Part shown: positions 17,195-25,352 of the stretch, in pieces
Numbering within the stretch: the first letter of the stretch is position 1
Layout of the letters: each line of letters begins with the position of its first letter
Assembly: GCA_016208585.1 (NCBI GenBank)
Contig: JACQXR010000034.1
Span: 1-55,934, forward strand
Direction of reading: 5' to 3'
DNA length: 55,934 nucleotides
Source: a candidate division TA06 bacterium
GTDB lineage: Bacteria; Edwardsbacteria; AC1; EtOH8
The notes under the pieces: model-generated
Seen by the model: the letters and a program-made list of their open reading frames with translations, nothing else
Told to the model about the DNA's origin: nothing
Databases searched by the model: none
Translations under genes and position numbers: made by a program

Positions 17195-17200
17195 TTAACG

Positions 17201-17229
17201 AAAAAGCCCTCATTTATGAGGGCTTTTTT
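17201..17229. terminator. Bidirectional terminator of leuS
   Basis: AAAAAGCCCTCA-TTTA-TGAGGGCTTTTTT. The stem is flanked by A on the left and T on the right, so it can serve leuS and the convergent pilin-like gene. Confidence 0.92.
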
Positions 17230-17467
17230 ATTAAAAAGAAAAAATCCCGGCCGGTGCCGCAACCCAGATTGAGGATAGAACGGCAATTATGTTTCCGGAA
17301 TTCAGTGGCAGACATATTCGGAGACCTGGAAGCAGAGAGACCTTGGAATCTTCAGAGTTAAAAGTTTATCCACCTATTTACAGTCATAGTTTACATAATA
17401 TTTATTATGGGACAATACGGTTGTGTCTAATTCCACTAAACTGTTGTTTCACGTGCCTTTATCGCTA

Positions 17468-18058
17468 TTACTCAATCACCTTTACTTCCGTAATAACCGG
17501 CGGCAACCGAAAATTCTTACTGCCTTCGTACCAACCGGTATTCTTGGCTAATTTGATCTTTATCTGAACCAATACCACATTGTAAAGCTCATTGCCCTCA
17601 ATTACCCCGTTATCGTCCAGATCCACTTCCTCCAGCCATAATTCCGGGGCCATGGACATGGCTTCCATTTTCTTGGGCATATAAAGGAACCGGCACTCGA
17701 TAACTTTTACCCCGGCCGGGAATTGCCGGGCCTGGTCAAGATAAAGCATGCTGTCGGCAGAGTCCCAGACTGCGATCACGGAATCCCCGTTTTGCCGGAT
17801 AACGGTCAGGCTGCTTGCAGTTCCTCCGATCCAACCGAACGATGACGACAGCTGGTTTTCAATGCGTTTAAAAGCTGCATTACACTCATTACCCAACAGG
17901 ATATTGGTCTGTTGCTTTTGCACCGACCGGCTGAAATTGACCATAACGCTGATTATGGCGCCGACCACGATGGAAAATACAACCAGCGCTATCATCATTT
18001 CGATCAGGCTGAATGCCCTGGCCGAAAATCTATTTTGGTTTGTTTTATGACTATGCAT
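17468..18058 (-). CDS. Type IV pilin-like / pseudopilin (PilW or PulJ type)
   Basis: A 196-residue protein with a class III signal: basic leader, then FSLIEMMIALVVFSIVVGAII (about 17-37) with the conserved glutamate at +5. Prepilin peptidase would cleave before the phenylalanine, after the alanine. The rest is a globular domain with many beta strands, as in minor pilins. A prepilin peptidase and a PilB/GspE-like ATPase are encoded elsewhere in the window. It ends 240 bases from the leuS terminator; that gap shows no gene. Confidence 0.85.
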   Translation of the reverse strand: MHSHKTNQNRFSARAFSLIEMMIALVVFSIVVGAIISVMVNFSRSVQKQQTNILLGNECNAAFKRIENQLSSSFGWIGGTASSLTVIRQNGDSVIAVWDSADSMLYLDQARQFPAGVKVIECRFLYMPKKMEAMSMAPELWLEEVDLDDNGVIEGNELYNVVLVQIKIKLAKNTGWYEGSKNFRLPPVITEVKVIE

Positions 18059-18264
18059 TGTTCGTAACTTTTAAGCCTTTTATTCATTACACTAAGCCAC
18101 CAAGCACGCAAAGATATTTCTTTGGCAAATTGCCACGATTAACCTGCACATGAGTGTCCGCCTTGAAACATAATTGATAAGCCTCTCTGCGACTTTTGAT
18201 CTTTGTGTGAGATTTATTTGATGAATAGTTTCCGTTTTCTTGTATAAAAGTTTGAAGTTATTCC

Positions 18265-20403
18265 TCAAGCGTCCCAATTACGGGACCCAAACTCTCCATT
18301 GGGCGCTTGCAATATTACCGGGCTTTGCACGGGATGCCTTTCAACAGTCAGGCCGTTCTGGGCAATCGCCACATAAAAGCTGATAGTTTCTCCCGGCCCG
18401 GCTCCGATCGCCGTAAATGGTATCATGACCTCTATTATTTTTCCGAGAACTGATTTAACTCCGTTCTCATTCTCCGGGTCATTAAATTTTACGGGGATGG
18501 TCTTGGCCGGCTGGCCCTGAAATTCCAGATTTATGCTCAAACCCAGGATCTCGTTTTCATCAGCCTTTTTATGGGGGTCAAGCCGGAGATATAAATTGTC
18601 CTGATCAAAGCCAAAATGGACAGTTTCCAGCAGGCTTTGTCCCCGGTGCATGGTCCCGCCGTCCTGTTTAATGTTGTACATCCCGGATCCCGCCCATTCA
18701 TAAAAATCGCTGACCCGGCCGTCTATGACTGGCGAAATGAAATCTATTGGCTGGTTTATCAGAATATCCAGGCTCTTGCCATGGGAAATAGGGCTGAACA
18801 GCTCTTTGGGAGCTTCCACATTAAGCAGTTTGTATATCCTCTGCAAATGACTGCGGTAAAGGATATCAAAACCCTCCAAGTTCTCGCTGGAAAAATTTCC
18901 TCCGTACCACCAGCACCAATCGCTGCCCTCGGCGATATGCAGTTCCCTGGTGATCTCCGCCATTACTGCTGAGTCTACCGCATCCTTCTTCCGTTCAATG
19001 GCCTGCCGGGCTGCCAGCAGCAGGTTCCAGGCCCGGTTGTCCTCCTCCTGGCCGATCCAGATGGAGAAATCATGGTTGATCCAGGAACCAGGAAAAATCT
19101 TTTTCATTGTCCCTGGTTCGGGATTTTGTTCCAGGTACTGGCTGAAAGTGCAGCAGTTCAGTTTGGGGCTTCGGGACAATTGCTGATACAGCTGCTCCAG
19201 GAATATCTGCCCGTCAGCGGGATAAGATTCCCAGGCATTCTCACCGTCCAGGATGACCGGGACGATGTGATCCCCCGCCCTGCTGCCGAACGATTCAGCT
19301 TTCTTCTCCAGGCGTCTCACCAGGTCCCGGGCCGCAGCCTGGCCGTCCCATCCATAATATGTAAAACCTATCAGGTCGGAAAGCTGCTGGTCGCGGAAGA
19401 ATAACCGGGCGCCGTCCGCCTGCTCCCAGAGGTGGGAACGGTAAAACAGTCCGGCTTCGCCCGGGTTATCCCGGTTGCGGCCGGCTTTGCCCTGGCTTTG
19501 CTCCCATACTTGCTCATCGGTGGCCAGCCACTTTATTCCGGCCTGCCGAATCAGTTCCACCGTCTTTTCGCTGACGCTGCCTTCGGAGGGCCACATCCCC
19601 GCCGGCCGCCGGCCGAATAACTTTTCCATGTAATCCAGCCCGTTGTCTATTTGCGCCTTGGCATCAGCCGGATAACTGAATCTTTCGGGCAGAGGTGCCG
19701 CCGGCATGCACTCCCGGGCTGTTTCGGTATCGCACAGTAAAGGCAGGATGGGATGATAAAACGGCGATGCGGATATCTCTATGGCCTTTTGACCCCAGGC
19801 CTTTTTATAAGCCGGGATAATGCTTTTTAGGATATCCATCTGCTGCTTTAAAAGCCAATCCTTGTCCTCCGGGGTAAAGTTTTTTCCCTTGGCTTTAAGC
19901 CTGGCCAATTCCGGTTGTTCCTTAAAATGCAGGGGATCTATCCAGCAAAGGTTGAACCAGACCATCAGATCCAGGATGTCCTGATCGGTAAAGCGCTGGC
20001 TGATCTTAGCCAGGCCCGAAGAATGAAAATGCCTCCCCCTTTTCTCCAATAAGGCCAGATACCTGGGATGGGGTTCTACCATGTTGGGCCAGTGGGCCAT
20101 AAAAAAATCTTTGAGCACAAAACAACGCTCTTCCTCGGTCAGGTCTGAGGCCTGCTTTTGCGATATGATAAAATGATAATCCGCGGCCCGGTCTTCGGTA
20201 TAATCCAGCAGCTGCTCCAGCAGCCCGGGAACCAGGTTGAAAGACACTTTGACCTCCGGGTATTTCAGGGCGGTGGACAGCATATCATAATAATCCTTCA
20301 GTCCATGCAGCCGCACCCAGGGAAGGCGAAAAACCCTGCTATCGGGGATGAGATAGCAGGGTTGATGCATGTGCCATAAGAAGGCTACGTTCAGTTTCGA
20401 CAT
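18265..20403 (-). CDS. Glycoside hydrolase family 57 (alpha-amylase/amylopullulanase type)
   Basis: A 712-residue GH57 enzyme acting on alpha-glucans. Conserved blocks are visible: LWHMHQP (9-15), GMWPSEGSVS with the likely nucleophile Glu, VILDGENAWE with the acid/base Asp, and AEGSDWCWWYG with FDILYRSHLQRIY. No signal peptide, so it is cytosolic and probably works on glycogen or maltodextrin. The last 150 residues form a beta-rich domain often found on this GH57 type. The gene starts 13 bases after the TPR gene stop and shares its promoter. Confidence 0.92.
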   Translation of the reverse strand: MSKLNVAFLWHMHQPCYLIPDSRVFRLPWVRLHGLKDYYDMLSTALKYPEVKVSFNLVPGLLEQLLDYTEDRAADYHFIISQKQASDLTEEERCFVLKDFFMAHWPNMVEPHPRYLALLEKRGRHFHSSGLAKISQRFTDQDILDLMVWFNLCWIDPLHFKEQPELARLKAKGKNFTPEDKDWLLKQQMDILKSIIPAYKKAWGQKAIEISASPFYHPILPLLCDTETARECMPAAPLPERFSYPADAKAQIDNGLDYMEKLFGRRPAGMWPSEGSVSEKTVELIRQAGIKWLATDEQVWEQSQGKAGRNRDNPGEAGLFYRSHLWEQADGARLFFRDQQLSDLIGFTYYGWDGQAAARDLVRRLEKKAESFGSRAGDHIVPVILDGENAWESYPADGQIFLEQLYQQLSRSPKLNCCTFSQYLEQNPEPGTMKKIFPGSWINHDFSIWIGQEEDNRAWNLLLAARQAIERKKDAVDSAVMAEITRELHIAEGSDWCWWYGGNFSSENLEGFDILYRSHLQRIYKLLNVEAPKELFSPISHGKSLDILINQPIDFISPVIDGRVSDFYEWAGSGMYNIKQDGGTMHRGQSLLETVHFGFDQDNLYLRLDPHKKADENEILGLSINLEFQGQPAKTIPVKFNDPENENGVKSVLGKIIEVMIPFTAIGAGPGETISFYVAIAQNGLTVERHPVQSPVILQAPNGEFGSRNWDA

Positions 20404-20415
20404 GGGATTAAGATG

Positions 20416-21084
20416 TTAGCCCGGAAGCTGCGCCAATTGTGCCTTTGCCTCTGCGGCGGCCGCAGTGCCGGAATAATCCTTGATAAGCTGTTGATAGGCG
20501 GCTTTGGCCTTGTCGTTAAGGTTGCCGGCGGTAAAACAGCGTCCGGCCGATAACAAAGCATTGGTTGCAAGATACTGGTCTTTTGAATATTTTTTTACGA
20601 TCTCCAGGTATTTTTCTCCGGCCTCGGCCAAACGCCCGGTTTGTTCATAGCAGGCTGCCACTCCGCTTACCGCTGCTGCCGTGATCAGAGGATTGGAACC
20701 TCCGGATTTGATGCTTTGTTCATAATATTTAATGGCCTCTTCGTTTTTACGCTGGATAAAATTTATATTGCCCAAATAGACCAGCGCCTCTTTGGCGGAC
20801 AAACTGGAACCGTGCTTGCTAACTATCTCTTCGTAAGCAGTTTGGGCGTTGGCCATATCGCCGTTAAAATAGGCGGCATGGGCCATGCCTATCATCAGGG
20901 CGGCTTCCTTTTCGCTTTTGGCCTGGTTCTGCCCCATTAAAATCAAACCGGCAATTATGACAATGAACGCCGCCGCTACCGCCATGGCTTCGGTGGAATG
21001 TTTGCGGACGAAAGTGACCATCTTGATGGCATCGTCGGCGAATTCATCGCGTTTCAATGTGTGTTTGCTGACCTGATGAGACAC
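20416..21084 (-). CDS. YfgM-like membrane-anchored TPR protein
   Basis: A 222-residue protein with a short cytoplasmic N-terminus, one transmembrane helix (about 35-52, AVAAAFIVIIAGLILMG), and three to four TPR units outside. The layout matches YfgM/BamD-like periplasmic TPR proteins that assist export or envelope assembly. The start is GTG at 21084 with AAGGAG six bases upstream. A consensus promoter lies 44 bases before it. It leads an operon with the GH57 gene. Confidence 0.85.
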   Translation of the reverse strand: MSHQVSKHTLKRDEFADDAIKMVTFVRKHSTEAMAVAAAFIVIIAGLILMGQNQAKSEKEAALMIGMAHAAYFNGDMANAQTAYEEIVSKHGSSLSAKEALVYLGNINFIQRKNEEAIKYYEQSIKSGGSNPLITAAAVSGVAACYEQTGRLAEAGEKYLEIVKKYSKDQYLATNALLSAGRCFTAGNLNDKAKAAYQQLIKDYSGTAAAAEAKAQLAQLPG

Positions 21085-21127
21085 TTGGCGCTCCTTAAGA
21101 ATTATTCATTTGTGCTGGTAAAGTTTA

Positions 21128-21156
21128 ATTATATCTGAAACCACCGACACTGTCAA
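21128..21156 (-). promoter_or_regulatory. Consensus sigma70 promoter for the TPR-GH57 operon
   Basis: On the minus strand TTGACA (21156-21151), 17 bases, TATAAT (21133-21128): a perfect match to both hexamers with optimal spacing. Confidence 0.9.
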
Positions 21157-21200
21157 GCCGGTTGCTTCAACCGGTTGCTTCAAAAGGCCGGTTTCTTCAA
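21157..21200. repeat. Short direct repeats GCCGGTTGCTTCAA
   Basis: Three tandem near-copies: 21157-21170, 21171 onward, and GCCGGTTTCTTCAA at 21187-21200. They lie directly upstream of the TPR-operon -35 element. Together with the promoter they fill the 300-bp gap to the PHP/PorV pseudogene; nothing else is seen there. Confidence 0.7.
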
Positions 21201-21385
21201 AAAACCTTTCCATTTATTCACTTAGTTGATAGGCTTCTTAGTTTGACCTCTAAAAAACTGCCGGGAACAGTCATTACACGGTTTGGGATCAGCGCCGGTC
21301 AGCCGCAGCGTTGGCGTTGGTGGATGCTCAGAAAATAATCCGTGTAATTTATTGATAGCCCCCATCCATAATAATAAAATTGCAT

Positions 21386-22412
21386 TTAAAAACTCATTCC
21401 GACGGATACGGCTTGGATCGTCCCCAATTGTCCCCACGAACGGTAGCCGTATTCCACGGAATAGTCCTGTTTTCCTGCCTGCTTAAAGCAAAGTCCCAAA
21501 CCTAATTGGGACCGTTCCGGCTTGGTATCGTCTCCGTCATAGCCTAAACGAAGGATCTTTTTATAATTTACGGAAACGGCTCTGGCCCTGATCTGGAACG
21601 GCAGACTGGAACTGGATGTTACATAATGCTCTCCCTGCCAGCGCTCTCCGGATTTCAATGTTACCTCCATCCGGTCATTGATTGGGTATACCATCATGGC
21701 AAAAGTGCGCCGGGCTTCCAGCGCTTCTAAAATAGAGGCTTTGGTAAGAGTGTCTGCCCAGATCCCGGTTAACGGTATTCTGCCGACAGTATTTGCCCGG
21801 TCTCCCAGGTTCGGTCATGGTTGTCCTGATTGGCCGAGGCCCCAACCTGCCAGCCATTGTTAAGAGCCAACAAATAAGCCTTCTCGTAAACATAATCGTT
21901 ATTCATCACCTCCAGCAAGTCCCTGGTCTGGCTGTAATCCGCATAATAACGAAGATTGTTAAAATTGGGGCAATCGTATGATCCCGGAGTTGGATGATTG
22001 AACATGGCCGGACGGTCTAAAGCCGAAATTAACTTATAGGTCTCCAAAAGATCGCCGTAATTATAAGATAAAAGTTTTGGAGCATCGAATATATTGATAT
22101 GACCGAAGCCGTTGGAACTCCAACGCCCGACCTCCTGCCCGGCTAAAGCCAAAAACTGCCCCGGGGTTGAAAATGTATCGGCTGTTAAACGTAGGTTCTG
22201 ATACTCGTTAGAACTTATGGAATAATCGGTATAATTATTATGATCGGTCAAAGCCTGAACATCAATCAGGGCACTGTCCCGGGCATAGGCGAAGGCGGTG
22301 TCGGGAGTGCTTTCCCCAGATTGCCATAAAAGCATTTAAGCTCCGCCCTGGCTATTCCAAATAGCAAAAATGCTGACGAGAGGATCAGGCCAATTTGTAA
22401 TGATCGTTTCAT
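21386..22412 (-). pseudogene. Broken secreted PHP-type metallohydrolase fused to a PorV-like tail
   Basis: Starts at ATG 22412 overlapping the PorV-like stop (ATGA) and encodes a signal peptide (MKRSLQIGLILSSAFLLF) and FYGNL. The expected HSHTSYSDG metal motif is missing: the frame breaks near 22310 and resumes as GESTPDTAFAYARD, followed by ALTDHNN and NQDNHDRTW of a CehA/McbA-type PHP hydrolase. A second shift near 21795 leads to TGIWADTLTKASILEALEARR. The last 60 residues (LRLGYDG to SVGMSF) instead look like the C-terminal strands of a PorV-type barrel. Deletions plus fusion make this a chimeric pseudogene. Confidence 0.8.
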
Positions 22413-23248
22413 TTCGGCCCACATTTGTATGCCAGTCCAATCTGGTGATTTCCCGGCAGCGGCTGGTGTTCGCCTTCATAGGCATAACCAGCCGTGAGTC
22501 CAAATGCGGTGATGTCCGTACCCAGCGAGTAACGGGCCTCTCTGCCCTGGCTGGACAGGCCGCCGCGCAGGTTAAAGACATTTGGTTTTATTGCAAATTC
22601 TGTCCCAACTTTGTAGCAGACGGTGTGACCCGGCTCTTTACTAGCTTCCACCGAACCAACCAGCCCGGACAGCGGCTCGTAAGCCAGTCCGATAGAAATG
22701 CTGCTGGGCAGTTCGTATTGAGTCTCAACTCCCAAGGTTGGATGATTCAAGTTGCGTCCGAAACATCCAATCCTCCACTTGCGGTGAACCTGGGCCAAAA
22801 GCCCCACGTCCACTCCGCCGGTAATGGCCGAGCCGAGCCGGTTCTGCCAAAGACGGTAAAGATTCAGATTATAACCGAATGAGAACTGGTCCGTCATGCT
22901 GAAACCGTTGGAAAAAGTTAACGACTGGCCGGACTCCCAGTCGCAGCCGGCCTTTTGTCCCGCCAAAGCCATCCCTCCCCACCGGCCCATATTTTTACCC
23001 AGGCTGACTGTTTCGTTCATCCATCCGGCGCCCCCCGATTGGCTTTCAACATTTGCCTGGGCCTGCCAGCCTTCCAGTCCGGTAAGCCCGGCCGGATTCC
23101 AGCGGATGGCATCCAGTCCGTAGGCCATGCCGGTATAGGCTCCGGCCATTCCGTTGGCCCGGCTCCCCGTCTGCCAGTCCTCAAAGACAGCATAAGAAAA
23201 AGTTTGACAAGCTACAACAACAAATAATATTATTGTGATTTTTCTCAT
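22409..23248 (-). CDS. PorV/UPF0164-like outer-membrane barrel protein
   Basis: A 279-residue protein with a signal peptide (cleavage after about residue 19) and the family opening GSRANGMAGAYTGMAYGLDAIRWNPAGL, followed by alternating beta strands. Such barrels include T9SS PorV/PorQ, which shuttle or anchor cargo at the outer membrane. The C-terminus is complete (IGLAYKCGPK). It is followed, with overlap, by the PHP pseudogene, so it may once have served that secreted enzyme. Confidence 0.8.
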   Translation of the reverse strand: MRKITIILFVVVACQTFSYAVFEDWQTGSRANGMAGAYTGMAYGLDAIRWNPAGLTGLEGWQAQANVESQSGGAGWMNETVSLGKNMGRWGGMALAGQKAGCDWESGQSLTFSNGFSMTDQFSFGYNLNLYRLWQNRLGSAITGGVDVGLLAQVHRKWRIGCFGRNLNHPTLGVETQYELPSSISIGLAYEPLSGLVGSVEASKEPGHTVCYKVGTEFAIKPNVFNLRGGLSSQGREARYSLGTDITAFGLTAGYAYEGEHQPLPGNHQIGLAYKCGPK

Positions 23249-23373
23249 AGTCTGACTGGTAGTGCGCCAATTAGATGATGGATATCATTAATAACTAAAA
23301 CTTCCGTTTGTTGTCTGAATAAAGTTTATTGAGCAGACTTTTATGGAATTTGAAATTCAGAATTTGATTTTCA

Positions 23374-23402
23374 ATAATACCGTATTAACCCTGCAAAGTC
23401 AA
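23374..23402 (-). promoter_or_regulatory. Sigma70 promoter for the PorV-like gene
   Basis: Minus strand TTGACT (23402-23397), 17 bases, TATTAT (23379-23374). The leader before the ATG at 23248 would be about 120 bases. Confidence 0.7.
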
Positions 23403-23414
23403 TAGACCTAAATG

Positions 23415-23450
23415 AAAAGGAAGAGATAAAGTTATTTATCTCTTCCTTTT
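23415..23450. terminator. Terminator of tRNA-Arg (bidirectional)
   Basis: A perfect 16-bp stem AAAAGGAAGAGATAAA and its complement around loop GTTA, with the T-rich arm on the minus strand downstream of tRNA-Arg. Confidence 0.88.
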
Positions 23451-23463
23451 ATGCTTTCAATAT

Positions 23464-23540
23464 TGGTACCCCTGGGCCGAGTTGAACGGCCGACACACGG
23501 TTTAGGAAACCGTTGCTCTATCCATCTGAGCTACAGGGGC
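23464..23540 (-). tRNA. tRNA-Arg (CCT anticodon), CCA encoded
   Basis: The minus strand folds as a tRNA: acceptor GCCCCTG with CAGGGGT (G-U at the first pair), D arm from AGCTCAGATGG, anticodon stem CGGTT/AACCG around TCCTAAA giving CCT, T arm GGCCGTTCAACTCGGCC, discriminator A and a genomically encoded CCA. Confidence 0.96.
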
Positions 23541-23552
23541 ACATCTTTCAAC

Positions 23553-23581
23553 ATTATAACAAAAAAGCAGTAAATATGCAA
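23553..23581 (-). promoter_or_regulatory. Promoter of tRNA-Arg
   Basis: Minus strand TTGCAT (23581-23576), 17 bases, TATAAT (23558-23553), 12 bases before the mature tRNA 5' end. Confidence 0.8.
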
Positions 23582-23665
23582 GCCGGTAATATTTTCGGTT
23601 ACAATCAGATAACAGGACTATAAGTATTTTAAGGTGCTGAAATGAACTTGCGAAGATTCTATCCG

Positions 23666-25351
23666 TTAAAACTCGCTTTCCAGTCCAAAATGCACCTTGC
23701 CGTTCAAGAAACTATCATCCCGGCCCAAACCGTAAACAATGTTTATCCATCCTATTCTGGTATCCAGTTTGAACCCAAAACCGTAACCAAACCGGTAACC
23801 GCGCAGGCTCCTTTCCCGGTCGAAGAAATATCCCAGATCTGCAAAGGGAAACACCATCAAATTTTTGACTGGTTTATACCGGTATTCAAGATTGCTCCAG
23901 GCAATCCGATTGGCGATGAACTGTTCCTGGTAATACCCCCTGAGCGATGCTGTCCCGCCCATGGCAAACTGATCGTAGCGGGGAACAGGTTTTTCTCCGG
24001 TAATCACCATCCTGCCCTTGATGGCCAAGAATATTTCCTGTCTGACAAAGATTTTTTTACTGATAACCCCATCACCGGTAATTTTGCTAACCGTCAGTTG
24101 TTGTGAAGGCTGATAATAGCTCTTGCGGCCGTAATCGGCTTGAACTTTAAGGAAAACATCGTTGGAAAAGGTAGTTTCTTCGGGCTTATGCCATTCTAAA
24201 AGCCATGTGGTGCTGTATTTATTGCTTTTTTGGTAGATCAGGGCCGCACCAGGGACTATTCTTTCGTATTCAGCGCCGACCCCAGCCTTAAAGCCTTCCC
24301 CCACCGGCATTTTGACCAGCAACCCGGCAGAGGTTTTCACGTAAGCAGAATCCTCAACCATGTGCTTGAGCCCCACCCGGGCGGAGACATCAAAACCAAA
24401 TAAAAATGGTTCGGAATAATCAATCTCCAGCCGGCTGTTCTCCTTTTGCGGCCTCTCCCACCGGACAGAGGCGCTACGGGCCGTTCCGGCAATATTGCCC
24501 AGAAAAAGGTCCAGGGATCCAGCCAGCCAGCCCTTTTGTCCGGCTGAAGGCTGAATGTAAGATGCTGCCCCGAATATCCGATTGAACCGGTCCTCCTTAA
24601 CCCGGATCAGGATCTGCTGCTGTCCCGTTTCGGATCCGATCAACAGCAGCGGCTGATTAACCTCTATAAACAGGCCGGAACTGTTCAACTGTTTCAACGC
24701 TTTTTCCAGATCCAACCGGCTGAAAGGCGAACCCGGATCAAGGCCGGATATTTTAAGCAGGGTCGCCTCTTTGGTGGCCAGATTCCCCTTAAAAGTTATT
24801 TTGCTTACTAATACTCGGGTATTTTCCTTTATGCCGAAAGTGATCTGTAGATGATTATTTTCATATTTCAATTCTTTCAAGGATATTTCCGCCTGGGGAA
24901 AACCGTTATCGGCATAGGCCAGGCTGATGGCCTCCATATCACGGGTGATGGTGGTGCTATCCAATGCTTCATTCCCGCCGGTGGTCATCAAACCTTGTAG
25001 AAAAACGCTGCCAAGGTAGCTATTGCCGTCAAACAAAATGTCGCCCACCAGATAGCGGGGACCTTCTGATATCCGGACCAGGACAGAACTGCTGTCAGCA
25101 CCGAACTCGGCCCGGCATTCCGCCTGATAATAGCCGGCCCGCCGGTAACTGCCCAGTATGGCTTTACAGCTGGAATCGACATCCTCCCGGGTAACGAAAT
25201 TTCCCCGGAAAGTCCAAGTATCCAGCAGCTGCTCCCGGGTGAAAGCCCTGTTCCCGCCGAAACCAATGCTATCTATACTGACCGACTGGCCAAAAATACC
25301 AGCAGTTGACAGAAATAAAATAAAAATAATATGTAATATTTTTAATCTCAT
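23666..25351 (-). CDS. BamA/TamA-like outer-membrane assembly protein
   Basis: About 561 residues from ATG 25351, one base after the upstream stop. A signal peptide (LKILHIIFILFLSTAGIFG) precedes three POTRA-like units (about 25-235), including IGFGGNRAFTREQLL and KITFKGNLATKEATLLK. A 16-strand Omp85 barrel follows, with RGYYQEQF in the conserved region and a C-terminal aromatic ending (VHFGLESEF). Shorter than BamA and close to TamA in size. As the last gene of the seven-gene locus it could insert the barrels encoded upstream. The frame is open further upstream, but that part overlaps the preceding gene. Confidence 0.9.
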   Translation of the reverse strand: MRLKILHIIFILFLSTAGIFGQSVSIDSIGFGGNRAFTREQLLDTWTFRGNFVTREDVDSSCKAILGSYRRAGYYQAECRAEFGADSSSVLVRISEGPRYLVGDILFDGNSYLGSVFLQGLMTTGGNEALDSTTITRDMEAISLAYADNGFPQAEISLKELKYENNHLQITFGIKENTRVLVSKITFKGNLATKEATLLKISGLDPGSPFSRLDLEKALKQLNSSGLFIEVNQPLLLIGSETGQQQILIRVKEDRFNRIFGAASYIQPSAGQKGWLAGSLDLFLGNIAGTARSASVRWERPQKENSRLEIDYSEPFLFGFDVSARVGLKHMVEDSAYVKTSAGLLVKMPVGEGFKAGVGAEYERIVPGAALIYQKSNKYSTTWLLEWHKPEETTFSNDVFLKVQADYGRKSYYQPSQQLTVSKITGDGVISKKIFVRQEIFLAIKGRMVITGEKPVPRYDQFAMGGTASLRGYYQEQFIANRIAWSNLEYRYKPVKNLMVFPFADLGYFFDRERSLRGYRFGYGFGFKLDTRIGWINIVYGLGRDDSFLNGKVHFGLESEF

Positions 25352-25352
25352 A

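Noticed and set aside
17289-17567. Plus-strand ORF after leuS
   Set aside because: It overlaps the pilin-like gene in antisense, has no Shine-Dalgarno and follows a terminator.
18092-18277. Minus-strand ORF of 61 residues between the pilin-like gene and GH57
   Set aside because: No ribosome-binding site, odd composition, and the DNA looks like decayed repeat text rich in AAG words; it also overlaps the end of GH57.
22336-22581. Minus-strand ORF of 81 residues
   Set aside because: It is an alternative frame of the PorV-like gene; the family signatures are in the other frame.
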